The notes under the pieces: generated by a model
Told to the model about the DNA's origin: nothing
Databases searched by the model: none
Seen by the model: the letters and a program-made list of their open reading frames with translations, nothing else
Source: Roseibium litorale
GTDB taxonomy: Bacteria > Pseudomonadota > Alphaproteobacteria > Rhizobiales > Stappiaceae
Direction: 5' to 3'
DNA length: 64,000 nucleotides
Assembly: GCF_014842915.1 (NCBI RefSeq)
Contig: NZ_JACYXI010000001.1
Location: forward strand, 655,887 to 719,886
In this document: positions 24,694-32,974 of the stretch, piece by piece
Position numbering within the stretch: position 1 is the stretch's first letter
How the letters are laid out: each line of letters opens with the position of its first letter
Made by a program: the position numbers and the translations under genes

Positions 24694-25746
24694 TCAGCCC
24701 CCTAGCCCGTGGAATTCGGCGAGCCTCGGCACGCCGATAGAGTGAATGTCGAGATCGCGGGCCGCCTCTGCAGTCCTTCTGCCGGCGCGGAGCTTGGCGG
24801 ACCGGGCGCGCGGGTTCGCGGCGGTCTCTGCCTCTGTCGGCTCCACGGCCTTGCGGGCGATCAATTCGAAAGTTGCCGGCGGCACATCCTCTTCCGGCAT
24901 GTGCCGGGAACCACCGCCACGGACCTTCGTCCGGTCGGCGAAGAACTTCTTCACCAGACGGTCTTCCAGCGAATGAAAGCTGACTATGACGAGACGTCCG
25001 CCCGGCTTGAGAATCCGTTCGGCAGCCGACAAAGCCCTGGCCGCCTGGTGCAGCTCGCCGTTCACATAGATACGCAAGCCTTGGAACGTGCGTGTCGCCG
25101 GATGGATCTGCGCCTTCTTGGGAGAACGGCCAAGAGCCTTCTCGACAAGGTTCGCAAGGTCCGCAGTGCGGGTCAGCGGCTTTTCCTTGCGGGCATTGTC
25201 GATGGCATGCGCCACGGTCGTCGCACGCTTTTCCTCGCCCAGCAAACCAATGATCCGGATCAGATCCCGGACCGGCAGGGTATTGACCACGTCAGCGGCG
25301 GAAGGGCCAGCCTGCTCCATGCGCATGTCCAGCGGCCCGTCGCGCATGAAGGAAAAGCCGCGGTCCGCCTGATCGAGCTGCATGGACGAAACGCCGAGAT
25401 CGAGAACGACCCCATCAACGCCGTCATACCCGAGCGAACGGGCATGTGTTTCCAGATCCGCAAACTGGCCAGGAACCAGGGTCAGGCGTCCCTTCGACGC
25501 CTCCACCAGGGGCTGACCTCCGGCGATTGCATCGGGGTCCCGGTCAATGCCGATGACACGGGCACCGGCGTCCAGCAGCGCGCGGCTGTAGCCGCCCGCT
25601 CCGAAGGTGCCGTCGATGATGACCTCATCCGGCTGCGCAGAAAGATGTTCAAGGACAGGACCCAGGAGGACCGGCACATGACGCGCTGGTCCGCCAGCGT
25701 CATCTGCTGCCAGGGAGGCAGCACCTGTTTCGCCGCGCGCCGTCAT
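24694..25746 (-). CDS. rsmH: 16S rRNA (cytosine-1402-N4)-methyltransferase RsmH
   Basis: SAM-dependent methyltransferase (formerly MraW) acting on 16S rRNA in the 30S subunit. The 350-residue protein has HVPVLLGPVLEHL, the SAM loop IDGTFGAGGYSRALL, DLGVSSMQLDQADRGFSFMRDGPLDMRM, the inserted helical domain and ATRTFQGLRIYVNGEL, followed by VIVSFHSLEDRLVK. It overlaps mraZ by 4 bases and lies 3 bases before ftsL. Confidence 0.98.
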   Translation of the reverse strand: MTARGETGAASLAADDAGGPARHVPVLLGPVLEHLSAQPDEVIIDGTFGAGGYSRALLDAGARVIGIDRDPDAIAGGQPLVEASKGRLTLVPGQFADLETHARSLGYDGVDGVVLDLGVSSMQLDQADRGFSFMRDGPLDMRMEQAGPSAADVVNTLPVRDLIRIIGLLGEEKRATTVAHAIDNARKEKPLTRTADLANLVEKALGRSPKKAQIHPATRTFQGLRIYVNGELHQAARALSAAERILKPGGRLVIVSFHSLEDRLVKKFFADRTKVRGGGSRHMPEEDVPPATFELIARKAVEPTEAETAANPRARSAKLRAGRRTAEAARDLDIHSIGVPRLAEFHGLGG

Positions 25747-26213
25747 GCCAGTCCCCCTTGCGCCTGCGCCGGGACAACTTGCCCCGACAACATTGCGAGC
25801 GCGCGCTTTGCGGCCTCTGCGCGATGCTCGCGGAAACGCTCCGGTTCCCAGATCTGGAACTTGTAGCCGAGCCCTGCAAACGTGACCTGGTCGGTTATGC
25901 CCGTGTGATCCCGGATCATATCGGAGATCACGACACGCCCATCCCCATCGATCTTCGGCGTCTCACTCGCCCCGAACAGGGCAATCGCAAGCGCATCATG
26001 GTCTGGGGTGAGTTTGGCAAAGGCATCCAGACGGGTCTGGATCTGGGCAAGCAGGTCATTGCCGCCAGCATCCACCGCCGCAGAGTGGGAAGAGGCAATG
26101 CAGTAGAGGCCCTCATAGCCGTCTTTTGCCAGCACCGCGCGGAAAGACGCAGGGATCGACACGCGACCCTTGGCATCCAGCCGGTTGGTGAAGTGCGAGA
26201 CGAAGCCGGCCAT
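25743..26213 (-). CDS. mraZ: Transcriptional regulator MraZ
   Basis: First gene of the dcw operon and its own regulator in the bacteria where it has been studied. The 156-residue product has two SpoVT/AbrB-like DNA-binding modules, the first beginning FVSHFTNRLDAKGRVSIPASFRAVL and the second around KIDGDGRVVISDMIRDHTGI. The start is the ATG at 26213, which has AGAGAGGG three bases upstream; the frame open to 26294 adds unrelated residues. Candidate MraZ operators lie 140-175 bases upstream. Confidence 0.95.
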   Translation of the reverse strand: MAGFVSHFTNRLDAKGRVSIPASFRAVLAKDGYEGLYCIASSHSAAVDAGGNDLLAQIQTRLDAFAKLTPDHDALAIALFGASETPKIDGDGRVVISDMIRDHTGITDQVTFAGLGYKFQIWEPERFREHRAEAAKRALAMLSGQVVPAQAQGGLA

Positions 26214-26353
26214 AAACCCTCTCTTGGCAGACCATTCCGGTCTGACGAAGCCCAAATACCCAAACGAACTGGAAGAACGGCCTATTGCGGCCACGCGTCG
26301 GATCCATCTGGTCCCTGCGTCCGGTCCAAAAGATGGGCCGGAACTCCCCGTTC

Positions 26354-26394
26354 TGGGTATCTATGGGATAACATGGGATTTCATGGGAGGTCAA
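26354..26394 (-). promoter_or_regulatory. Candidate mraZ promoter with phased MraZ operator repeats
   Basis: TGGG occurs at 26354, 26364, 26374 and 26384 on the plus strand, exactly one helical turn apart; MraZ is known to bind TGGGN repeats separated by 5 bases. Reading the minus strand, a TTGACC (-35, 26394-26389) and a TTATCC (-10, 26371-26366) with a 17-base spacer overlap the repeats, so binding would block the promoter. The repeats run on the strand opposite to mraZ. Promoter assignment is inference; the repeat phasing is plain. Confidence 0.7.
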
Positions 26395-26663
26395 TGGAAA
26401 GGACTGGAATCCTCTGGCCCCATACCGTTCGCCACCCTCCTGTCTTGATGCCAGAATATGGTTAACGAAGGCTTGACTTCGCTTAAGAATCGGACTCCGG
26501 AGCATCCCCGACCACCAATAAATTGACGCAACGGAATCAAGGCTTGCAGATTGGTTAAACTTGTGGACATCCGGGGGACAGACGGATGCCGATTGCTGCA
26601 CTGCAGCTTCAGCCAAATTTGAGGGAGAAAAATGAGGTCAATCCGGCACGCCGGTCACGCTCT

Positions 26664-26708
26664 GCCTCAGACCCTGGAGCGGCTGATTTGCTGCTTGCGG
26701 TCTGAGGC
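26664..26708. repeat. 10-bp inverted repeat downstream of rnpB
   Basis: GCCTCAGACC (26664-26673) pairs perfectly with GGTCTGAGGC (26699-26708) across a 25-base loop. It follows the 3' end of rnpB on the minus strand and may be its terminator or processing stem, though there is no adjacent T-run in that direction. Confidence 0.5.
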
Positions 26709-26725
26709 CGCTTTTCAGGATGAAA

Positions 26726-27124
26726 TGCCAGTTGGCCTGTAAGCCGGGTTCTGTATGGCACTGGCCCGAAGACCTGCACGCGACAGCCATTCATCTGGGA
26801 CGGCCGTTGCCGGACGCCTCTCGCAACCAACCCGGGTGACTGGCCTGGAAACCGGCCTGGACGTCAAGCGCCCGCGCCACCCCTATTCGGTTTTGCTCCC
26901 GGTGGGGTTTACCGTGCCGCGTCCGTTACCGTCCGCGCGGTGGGCTCTTACCCCACCCTTTCACCCTTACCCCGGACGGATCCGGGGCGGTTTGCTTTCT
27001 GTGGCACTTTCCCTAGGGTCGCCCCCGCCGGGCGTTACCCGGCACCGTGTTTCCTTGGAGCCCGGACTTTCCTCCCCCGCGGCCTTTCGGCACTTGCGGC
27101 AGCGGCTGTCCGGCCAACTGGCCA
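26726..27124 (-). ncRNA. rnpB: RNase P RNA (type A)
   Basis: Catalytic RNA that matures tRNA 5' ends. Read on the minus strand, it has the universal 5' core GAGGAAAGTCCGGGCTCC (around 27,075-27,058), the GGTAACGCC turn, the CACAGAAAGCAAACCGCC segment, GGTAAGGGTGAAAGGGTG, GGTAAGAGCCCACCGCGCGG, GGTAAACCCCACC, and the 3' core ACAGAACCCGGCTTA. The P1 helix is formed by GCCAGTTGGCC at the 5' end and GGCCAACTGGC at the 3' end, which sets the boundaries to within a few bases. Length about 400 nt. Confidence 0.95.
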
Positions 27125-27128
27125 CGTT

Positions 27129-27157
27129 GCCTTATGTGGGAACGGGAGAAAGGTCAA
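27129..27157 (-). promoter_or_regulatory. Candidate rnpB promoter
   Basis: On the minus strand TTGACC (27157-27152) and TAAGGC (27134-27129) are 17 bases apart, and the inferred RNA start near 27124 lies 5-7 bases past the -10. A 13-base hairpin (27141-27175, arms AACGGGAGAA..GG and CC..TTCTCCCGTT) overlaps the -35 box; it could be the terminator of the gene upstream. Confidence 0.55.
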
Positions 27158-27198
27158 GCGAGCCCTTCTCCCGTTTGCCATCGCACTTCGGCGGGACT

Positions 27199-30081
27199 TC
27201 ATTGGCCGCCCGCATCTGCCCCAGGGGCACCTTCCGGAAGATTCAGGATCATCCGCTGATAGAGATAGCCGATACCGATCAGGGTCACGCCAAGGCCGAT
27301 GAAGGACAGAGCCCTCAAGACGCCCTCCAGCGCTGACATGTCGATCAGGAACACCTTCAGGACCACCAGGGCAATGATCACACCGGAAGCCTTGCGCAGC
27401 AGCAGTGAGCCGCGGCGCATGCCGTAAAGAAGGCACCCCACCCCGGCCACCAGCCAGACGAAGGAATAGACGTAGTGTTCCAGCTCTCCAACGGGCTCAA
27501 GGGTGAGCACACCAGGGCTGAACAGGTTGCGGATCGTCAGATTGATGAAGCAGAACCCCAATGCCGAGGCGAACCCGGCCGCGGTCATCCAGTAGATCCT
27601 TGGCCGGTAGCGCCGGGACACATAGGCAAGAAGGCCATAGACCAGCGCAGGCAGGCCGTAGCCGAACGTGATCCAGTTCACCAGAACGCCTGACCCTACA
27701 TCCGCCTCAGTGAACAGCGGGTTCTCCGCCACCAGCATGGCAAGCCCGCCGAGGATCATGCCAAGAATGCTGAGGGTCATCGCCCCATTCTCCAGAACGG
27801 AGTGGCGCGTTCCCGGCAGAAACCTCGTCAGACCAAGAGACACCGCCCCGCCAATGAGCATGAGCATGGCAGACGCCTGGAAGCGGCTTTCATCGGAGAC
27901 GAACCGGAAGGACGGATCGATAGCGTGAAGGGCCAGCATGCCCAGAGTAACCGCGACGGAGACGATCGCGATAGCCTGCAGCGCTTCTGACCAGCGATCG
28001 CGGTGGCTGCGTGTAAAGATCACCGCCGAGAAAATGAAACCTGCACAAGGCAGACCATAGCCATAAAGCAGCGCGTTGAAGACCGGTGTCGTGCCGAGAT
28101 CTGCCCCGGCGATGAACGGATCCCACAGAAGCCGCAAGGCATAGGGAATGACCGTGAAAGGAGCCAGAACCCGAAGTTCCGGCAGGCGGTGGCGCAGGTA
28201 GACGAGCGTGAAAGCCGGCATGACCAGGCCCAGCGCAACGGTCAGCGCTCCCGCGGTGAAGGCAAAACAGGCCGCCAAAGCCAAAGCCATGACAGCCCCG
28301 GTGAGCCAGGCCGCAAGCGACTGCGGCCCGCCGGGGCCCTGCCGCAATGTAGGCGCAAGCCACTCGGACAGACCGTAGAACCCAGCCGCAAGCAGCAAGG
28401 CGACCACAGCAAAGGGCACAGAAACCTGCCAGGTCTCGATGCGCAGATATCCAAGACAGAGCAAGGCCAGGCTGCACAGAACCGCATTGGCGGCCAGAGA
28501 TGCTCGCGCAGCGGACCGGAACGCAGCATAAATGCCGCCGCCCACGACCAGCGCCCCAAGTGCGAGAAGCAGCGCAGCATATTGAGCCGTTGCCTCTCCT
28601 ACCTGCCGCGGCAGCGGCGAGATGATGTCTGCCGGGCTGTCGATCGGCATCATCAGCCCTTCGACATCGAACGACGTGCCAAACCAGTAGACAGACCAGA
28701 GCCCGGCAAGAAGCGGCAGCCAGAGCACAAGCCGCAGGCTGCTGTGAAAGATGACAGCCAGAACCGGCAAGCCGAGCAGCAGGAGGGCCTCGATCACAGT
28801 CCCTGTCATGGAGGCGTCAAACTGAACGTTGCAAGCCAGCGGCAGGGCAAAGCCAGACAACGCGAGGGTCGCGGCCCGGTCTGGTTTTTCCTGCCATTCA
28901 GGGGCGCGCGGGTGCAGCCCCAGCACAAAGCCGCAATAGGCAATGGCAATGGCCCCCATCAGATAGCCCGTCACGATAATCCGGTCGCCGCTGGAAGCTG
29001 CGGCCTCAAAACCCATCGCATAGAGGAACAGACCTGCCACCGCCGCCCCTGCAAGCCAGAGCCACATCCGGTAGCGCCCGATGGCCACCGCGCTGGCAGA
29101 GACCACCAGCACCAGGATCGCGACCGGGAGGATTTCGCCGCGGTCCGAATTGATCAGGAAGGGAACACAGTAACTGGCCAGAAGCCCGAGCGCCGCAAGG
29201 CCCGGACCGTGCAGCAGGGCCGCGAGCATGGTGAGCAGGGCAACTGCGCCAAGGCTCAGGAAAGCCAGTGCGGGACCGATCAAGCCATAGAGACCGTGAG
29301 CTGCAAAAATCGAGGCAAACAGTGCCAGCGTGCCCACTGCCGTCAGCATCGCCGGAATGTTGGCACTCTCATAGCCAGGAACACTGAAGGACCTGGGACG
29401 GCGGCGGGTCCACTCCCCGGCAGCCAGAACCAGGGCTCCAAAGAGCAGCCCCAGGAGAACCCGGACACCCGGTCCGAGAATACCATTGTCTATGGCGTAT
29501 TTGACGAGGAACACGCCACCAAAGGCAAGGGTGATGCCGCCTGCCCAGACGCTCCACCTGGCGCCGATCACCTGCTCGCGGGCCGCCTTGCGCCCGCCCA
29601 AATCGGGGTCTGGTCCAGATCCCTTGGCATCCCCGCTCCGGCCCGCCGCCTGTGCTGCAGCAGAGCGTTGCGCTTTCCCGGATGCTTCGGCCGCATCCTC
29701 CGGCCCGGTTGCCTTGCCGCCACCCCAAGGTCCCACGGACACGTTGTCAGCGGGAGGCTGGTCTGAGGGCAGAGCGTCATCCGGATTGGAGGCCGGCGTC
29801 GGGATGTCAGGCGTTTCCTGCAAGTCCCGCTCAGGCGGCAAAGGCAACGGCGGCGTCACCCGGCGCCTCGTCTCAGCGGAAGGTGCTTCGGGGGCGGCGG
29901 ACGCCGCCGGAGGCGCATCGGGTGAGGCCTGCCCGGTTCTGAGAGCCGCGACGACTTGCCGGACCGCGTCCAGCTCCCGTCCAAGCTTGCGCACCTTGAA
30001 GGCAAGCAAGATCGGCAAAACCACCGAGACAAACAGAAAGCCGAGGCCGAGCAATGCGGCCAGTGTCAATTCCGAATCCAA
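27199..30081 (-). CDS. DUF2339 family polytopic membrane protein
   Basis: A 960-residue protein with one N-terminal hydrophobic segment (LAALLGLGFLFVSVVLPILLA), a short coiled-coil, a Pro/Ala-rich low-complexity stretch of about 120 residues (about 70-175), and then more than 20 predicted transmembrane helices to the C-terminus. This layout, and phrases such as GARWSVWAGGITLAFGGVFLVKYAIDNG, fit the DUF2339 family, whose function is not established. I choose the TTG at 30081 because GGAGG lies 5 bases upstream; the frame is open to 30114. It ends 75 bases before rnpB. Confidence 0.85.
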   Translation of the reverse strand: MDSELTLAALLGLGFLFVSVVLPILLAFKVRKLGRELDAVRQVVAALRTGQASPDAPPAASAAPEAPSAETRRRVTPPLPLPPERDLQETPDIPTPASNPDDALPSDQPPADNVSVGPWGGGKATGPEDAAEASGKAQRSAAAQAAGRSGDAKGSGPDPDLGGRKAAREQVIGARWSVWAGGITLAFGGVFLVKYAIDNGILGPGVRVLLGLLFGALVLAAGEWTRRRPRSFSVPGYESANIPAMLTAVGTLALFASIFAAHGLYGLIGPALAFLSLGAVALLTMLAALLHGPGLAALGLLASYCVPFLINSDRGEILPVAILVLVVSASAVAIGRYRMWLWLAGAAVAGLFLYAMGFEAAASSGDRIIVTGYLMGAIAIAYCGFVLGLHPRAPEWQEKPDRAATLALSGFALPLACNVQFDASMTGTVIEALLLLGLPVLAVIFHSSLRLVLWLPLLAGLWSVYWFGTSFDVEGLMMPIDSPADIISPLPRQVGEATAQYAALLLALGALVVGGGIYAAFRSAARASLAANAVLCSLALLCLGYLRIETWQVSVPFAVVALLLAAGFYGLSEWLAPTLRQGPGGPQSLAAWLTGAVMALALAACFAFTAGALTVALGLVMPAFTLVYLRHRLPELRVLAPFTVIPYALRLLWDPFIAGADLGTTPVFNALLYGYGLPCAGFIFSAVIFTRSHRDRWSEALQAIAIVSVAVTLGMLALHAIDPSFRFVSDESRFQASAMLMLIGGAVSLGLTRFLPGTRHSVLENGAMTLSILGMILGGLAMLVAENPLFTEADVGSGVLVNWITFGYGLPALVYGLLAYVSRRYRPRIYWMTAAGFASALGFCFINLTIRNLFSPGVLTLEPVGELEHYVYSFVWLVAGVGCLLYGMRRGSLLLRKASGVIIALVVLKVFLIDMSALEGVLRALSFIGLGVTLIGIGYLYQRMILNLPEGAPGADAGGQ

Positions 30082-30181
30082 GCAAACCTCCAGAGCGCAC
30101 GCCCGCCCGTTCAAAACAGGTCAGCGGGCGGTTGCATATTTGCCGGGTTCCCGAAACGTCTCAAGGCCTTTTCCAAAGGCA

Positions 30182-30208
30182 AAGGGCCCGCCCAGGGGGC
30201 AGGCCCTT
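30182..30208 (-). terminator. Hairpin terminator candidate after the lytic transglycosylase gene
   Basis: 12-bp stem AAGGGCCCGCCC/GGGCAGGCCCTT with one mismatch and a 3-base loop, 27 bases past the stop of the gene ending at 30235; the minus-strand tail TTTGCCTTT is only moderately T-rich. Confidence 0.55.
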
Positions 30209-30234
30209 CAAACCAGCCAGATTGTCAGACGCGA

Positions 30235-30942
30235 TCAGCTGGAGGCGATCAGCTGCTTGACCTGGCTGCAATAGCTGCGGCTGCGGGCATTCATGCGCTT
30301 TGCGAAGTGGCCAGCGTTGTAGCGCAGGATGGTGCCGCAAACGTCTCCGGATGCGCGCTGGTGCGCACCGGCCAGATAGCGCATGCCCCATTCCAGATTG
30401 GTCTTGGGGTCATAGAGCGCTTTGGTCGAACCACGGTATCCGAGGCCGCGTGCCGTTGCCGGCTTGATCTGCATAAGCCCCACTTCGCCGTGGCTGCCAC
30501 GGGCACGGGGATTGAAGTTGCTTTCGATCCGCACGACAGCCTGAGCGATCTCAAGCGGCACACCGTGTTTTTTGGCGGCGGCGCGAATCAGCTCGGCATA
30601 ATTCGTAGAAGAACGGGCAATTGCGGGTGCACTCGTTGCGGAGGCTCCACGGGAACGGCGCAGGGACTTCTTCTTGCCGGCACCCTCGCCGTCCTCTTCA
30701 GAAGCGCTTGCCACTGCCTTGCCGGCATTAACCACCCGGATCACTTCGCCGGGACTCTGGCCTGCCCCGATGACATCCAGCTTGGCCGGTTCCGGCTTTT
30801 TAGCCTCAGTATCATCGTTCTTCACGGCGACGGGACGGATAACCTCACCACCGGCATATGCGGTCGATGTAAGCGTTACTGGGGTGAGAATAGGTAAGAT
30901 CAGGCACACAGCCTTCACGAGAGAATTTGCAGACCGCAACAT
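30235..30942 (-). CDS. Lytic transglycosylase, SLT domain
   Basis: Periplasmic enzyme predicted to cleave the glycan strands of peptidoglycan with formation of 1,6-anhydro-MurNAc. The 235 residues comprise a Sec signal peptide (cleavage after TAYA, residue 30), a low-complexity linker (about 40-110) rich in Ser, Arg and Lys, and a C-terminal SLT domain with the catalytic glutamate E140 in VVRIESNFNP, then GEVGLMQIKPATARGLGY and a lysozyme-like RYNAGH motif. The domain is compact, as in soluble SLT-family members of alphaproteobacteria. It appears to be transcribed alone. Confidence 0.9.
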   Translation of the reverse strand: MLRSANSLVKAVCLILPILTPVTLTSTAYAGGEVIRPVAVKNDDTEAKKPEPAKLDVIGAGQSPGEVIRVVNAGKAVASASEEDGEGAGKKKSLRRSRGASATSAPAIARSSTNYAELIRAAAKKHGVPLEIAQAVVRIESNFNPRARGSHGEVGLMQIKPATARGLGYRGSTKALYDPKTNLEWGMRYLAGAHQRASGDVCGTILRYNAGHFAKRMNARSRSYCSQVKQLIASS

Positions 30943-31261
30943 TCAGTGATTGCCCTTATTTGTTTAAACTGGGGTGTTTTCTAAGGGCGGAGGAATGACG
31001 GGGTGGTTTGACGAAAATCAGCCTCGTCTGATCACGAAATATTTCAAAATATTACAGAGAATTGCCAGGTTTTCAGTTAAATTTTAGGTAATTCCTGCAG
31101 AAAAAGGCAGGTATTCGACGGCAAAAGGGCATAATCCGGCACAAATCAGTCCAGAGGCAGCCCAGTAGAATTTTGCACTGCACTCACTAACGCTTATCCT
31201 CGCCGAAGGTTCCGATCCCGGAACCCTCGATGGGCCGCGCTTTCAATACCGGTAAAACGGT
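30943..31261. other. Intergenic region between amidase and lytic transglycosylase genes
   Basis: About 320 bases, AT-richer than its surroundings (especially 31,010-31,090). It should hold the transglycosylase promoter. A short hairpin AAGGTTCCG/CGGAACCCT at 31206-31226 lies after the amidase stop. A 30-codon frame (30995-31087) has its ribosome-site-like GGAGGA too close to the ATG; I see no supported gene. Confidence 0.5.
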
Positions 31262-32020
31262 CTATAGGGCGGGAAGTGTGGAGAGCAGTTGATGGAGAGT
31301 CTCCAAGGTGGAGCGGTCAACAACTCCGTCAACCTTCTCCTGGCGGAAGTGACGCTGGAATGCTGTCACCGCGTCCCGGGTCCGGCGGTCAAAGACGCCT
31401 GAGATCTGGACGTCATAGCCATAGAGCGCGAGCATGGACTGGATCGCCTCGACCGGCTGGCCTTCCTCTCCTTCCTGCATGAAGAACCCGCTGGTCATGG
31501 CTGCGGGTGACACATAGTGCCCGACGCCGCGGTCAGCCAGAACATTCCATGGGAACAGTTCGCCCGGATCTTCCTTGCGGTCAGGCGCAACATCGGAATG
31601 AGCCAGAACCCGCCAGGGCTGGATCCTGTGGCGCTTGCAGATGTCGGCCGTCAAATCACAGACAGCATCAATCTGGACGCTAGGAAAAGGACGATAGCCG
31701 AATTCATGACCCGGGTTGACGATCTCGATCCCAATGGAACGGGAGTTGAGGTCCGTCTCGCCTTTCCAGAAGCTCTTGCCCGCATGCCAGGCCCGGCGGG
31801 CCTCAGGCACACATTGCAGGATGGAGCCGTCCTCACACACCAGATAATGGGCAGACACCTCCGCGCGCGGATCGCACAGTCTGCGCAACGCGCCTTCCGC
31901 GTCCTGCATACCGGTATAGTGAAGGATCACCGTATCGATCGGCACGCCTGCCGGGCGCTCGCCGTGATTGGGGGACGGATGCACCCGGGCCTTAACCCCG
32001 GTATCGGTTGTGACGCTCAT
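31262..32020 (-). CDS. N-acetylmuramoyl-L-alanine amidase (AmpD type) with peptidoglycan-binding domain
   Basis: Zinc amidase predicted to cut the bond between MurNAc or anhydro-MurNAc and the peptide. The 252-residue protein has the Amidase_2 fold with zinc-ligand histidine H34 in VILHYTGM, SAHYLVCEDGSI, the RSIGIEIVNPGHEFGY box and the second histidine in VLAHSDVAPDRKEDPGELFPW. A peptidoglycan-binding domain of type 1 (IQSMLALYGYDVQISGVFD) fills the last 65 residues. There is no signal peptide, as for cytosolic AmpD recycling enzymes. It overlaps the TerB/DnaJ gene by 4 bases. Confidence 0.92.
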   Translation of the reverse strand: MSVTTDTGVKARVHPSPNHGERPAGVPIDTVILHYTGMQDAEGALRRLCDPRAEVSAHYLVCEDGSILQCVPEARRAWHAGKSFWKGETDLNSRSIGIEIVNPGHEFGYRPFPSVQIDAVCDLTADICKRHRIQPWRVLAHSDVAPDRKEDPGELFPWNVLADRGVGHYVSPAAMTSGFFMQEGEEGQPVEAIQSMLALYGYDVQISGVFDRRTRDAVTAFQRHFRQEKVDGVVDRSTLETLHQLLSTLPAL

Positions 32021-32721
32021 AGTCCTCTTTCCGCACAGATCTGCGCCCAGGCCGCATTCAGGGCAGCCAGCCTGTCGTTTGCGATGCGCACAAACTCTTC
32101 TGGAACGCCGCGGGCAATCAGCCGGTCTGGATGCGTTTCGCGCACTTCCTTGCGGTACTGTGCCTTCAATTCCTCGCTGGTGGCATCCGGCTCCAGGCCG
32201 ATCACCGCATAGGGATCAGCTCCGCCTCTGGCGTGGCGGGCCAGCATTTGCTGAAACTCGCGTTCGTCCAGTCCGAAAATCTTCGCGACCTCGGCCAGGA
32301 ACGAAATCTCGCTCTCATGGATCACCCCATCCGCCTTGGCGATATGGAACAGACCGTCGAGAATGTCATTGAGGGTCTTGGTGTCGTAAGGGAAGAGGTC
32401 GGCGAGCTTGCGGGCATAGACGTCAAAGCCTGCAACGTCCTCTTTGGCCAGATTGAACAAGCGCGCCACATTGCGCTCTTCGCCCTCAGGAACCTCGAAC
32501 AGTTCCCGGAAGGCCAGAATTTCATCCGTCGTGACCACACCATCGGCTTTGGCCATTTTTGCGGACAAGGCAATCATCGCAACGGTAAAGCCGACAGAAC
32601 TCGTTCCCTCTGGCCGTGTCAGGACGAGCTGCACCAGCCGGTCGACAAGCTGCACGCTGCCGGATCCGATCGCTGCAACGATGCTCGCGAGACTAGACCA
32701 AACTCCCAATAAAGCCCCCAT
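32017..32721 (-). CDS. TerB-DnaJ domain co-chaperone (DjlA-like)
   Basis: The 234-residue protein has an N-terminal segment that could anchor it to the membrane, a TerB-like helical domain (about residues 45-155, AMIALSAKMAKADGVVTTDEI and HIAKADGVIHESEISFL) and a C-terminal J domain (about 165-232) with the HPD motif in RETHPDRLIARG, the site that stimulates DnaK ATPase. This matches DjlA-like co-chaperones, although the glycine-rich membrane part of E. coli DjlA is not obvious. The stop overlaps the start of the amidase gene by 4 bases, so the two are translationally coupled. Confidence 0.88.
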   Translation of the reverse strand: MGALLGVWSSLASIVAAIGSGSVQLVDRLVQLVLTRPEGTSSVGFTVAMIALSAKMAKADGVVTTDEILAFRELFEVPEGEERNVARLFNLAKEDVAGFDVYARKLADLFPYDTKTLNDILDGLFHIAKADGVIHESEISFLAEVAKIFGLDEREFQQMLARHARGGADPYAVIGLEPDATSEELKAQYRKEVRETHPDRLIARGVPEEFVRIANDRLAALNAAWAQICAERGL

Positions 32722-32974
32722 GCGGCCTGCTCAAAAGCAAAGGCCTTGTTCATCAAGAGGATATGTGGACGGACGGCCAATCCCCGATTCTTTTCATATG
32801 GACCCGAGTTTTATCGGGAGACATCCAGGATGGAAAGGAAAAGAGGCGCGTCACTGGCGCGCAGGAAGGCTCCTGCGTCCCAGACACAGTCTTGTGACTG
32901 ATACAAACTTACGTTGCGTTCTCATCAGTCAGATTCACTATGGCGAAACCTCTCTGAGCTAGACAGGAAAGCTA

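Noticed and set aside
30995..31087. 30-codon ORF after GGAGGA
   Set aside because: The Shine-Dalgarno-like bases are only about one base from the ATG, too close for initiation, and the peptide has no helix or signal.
31206..31226. GGTTCCGATCCCGGAACC looks like a tRNA T-arm
   Set aside because: No acceptor, D or anticodon stems can be formed around it.
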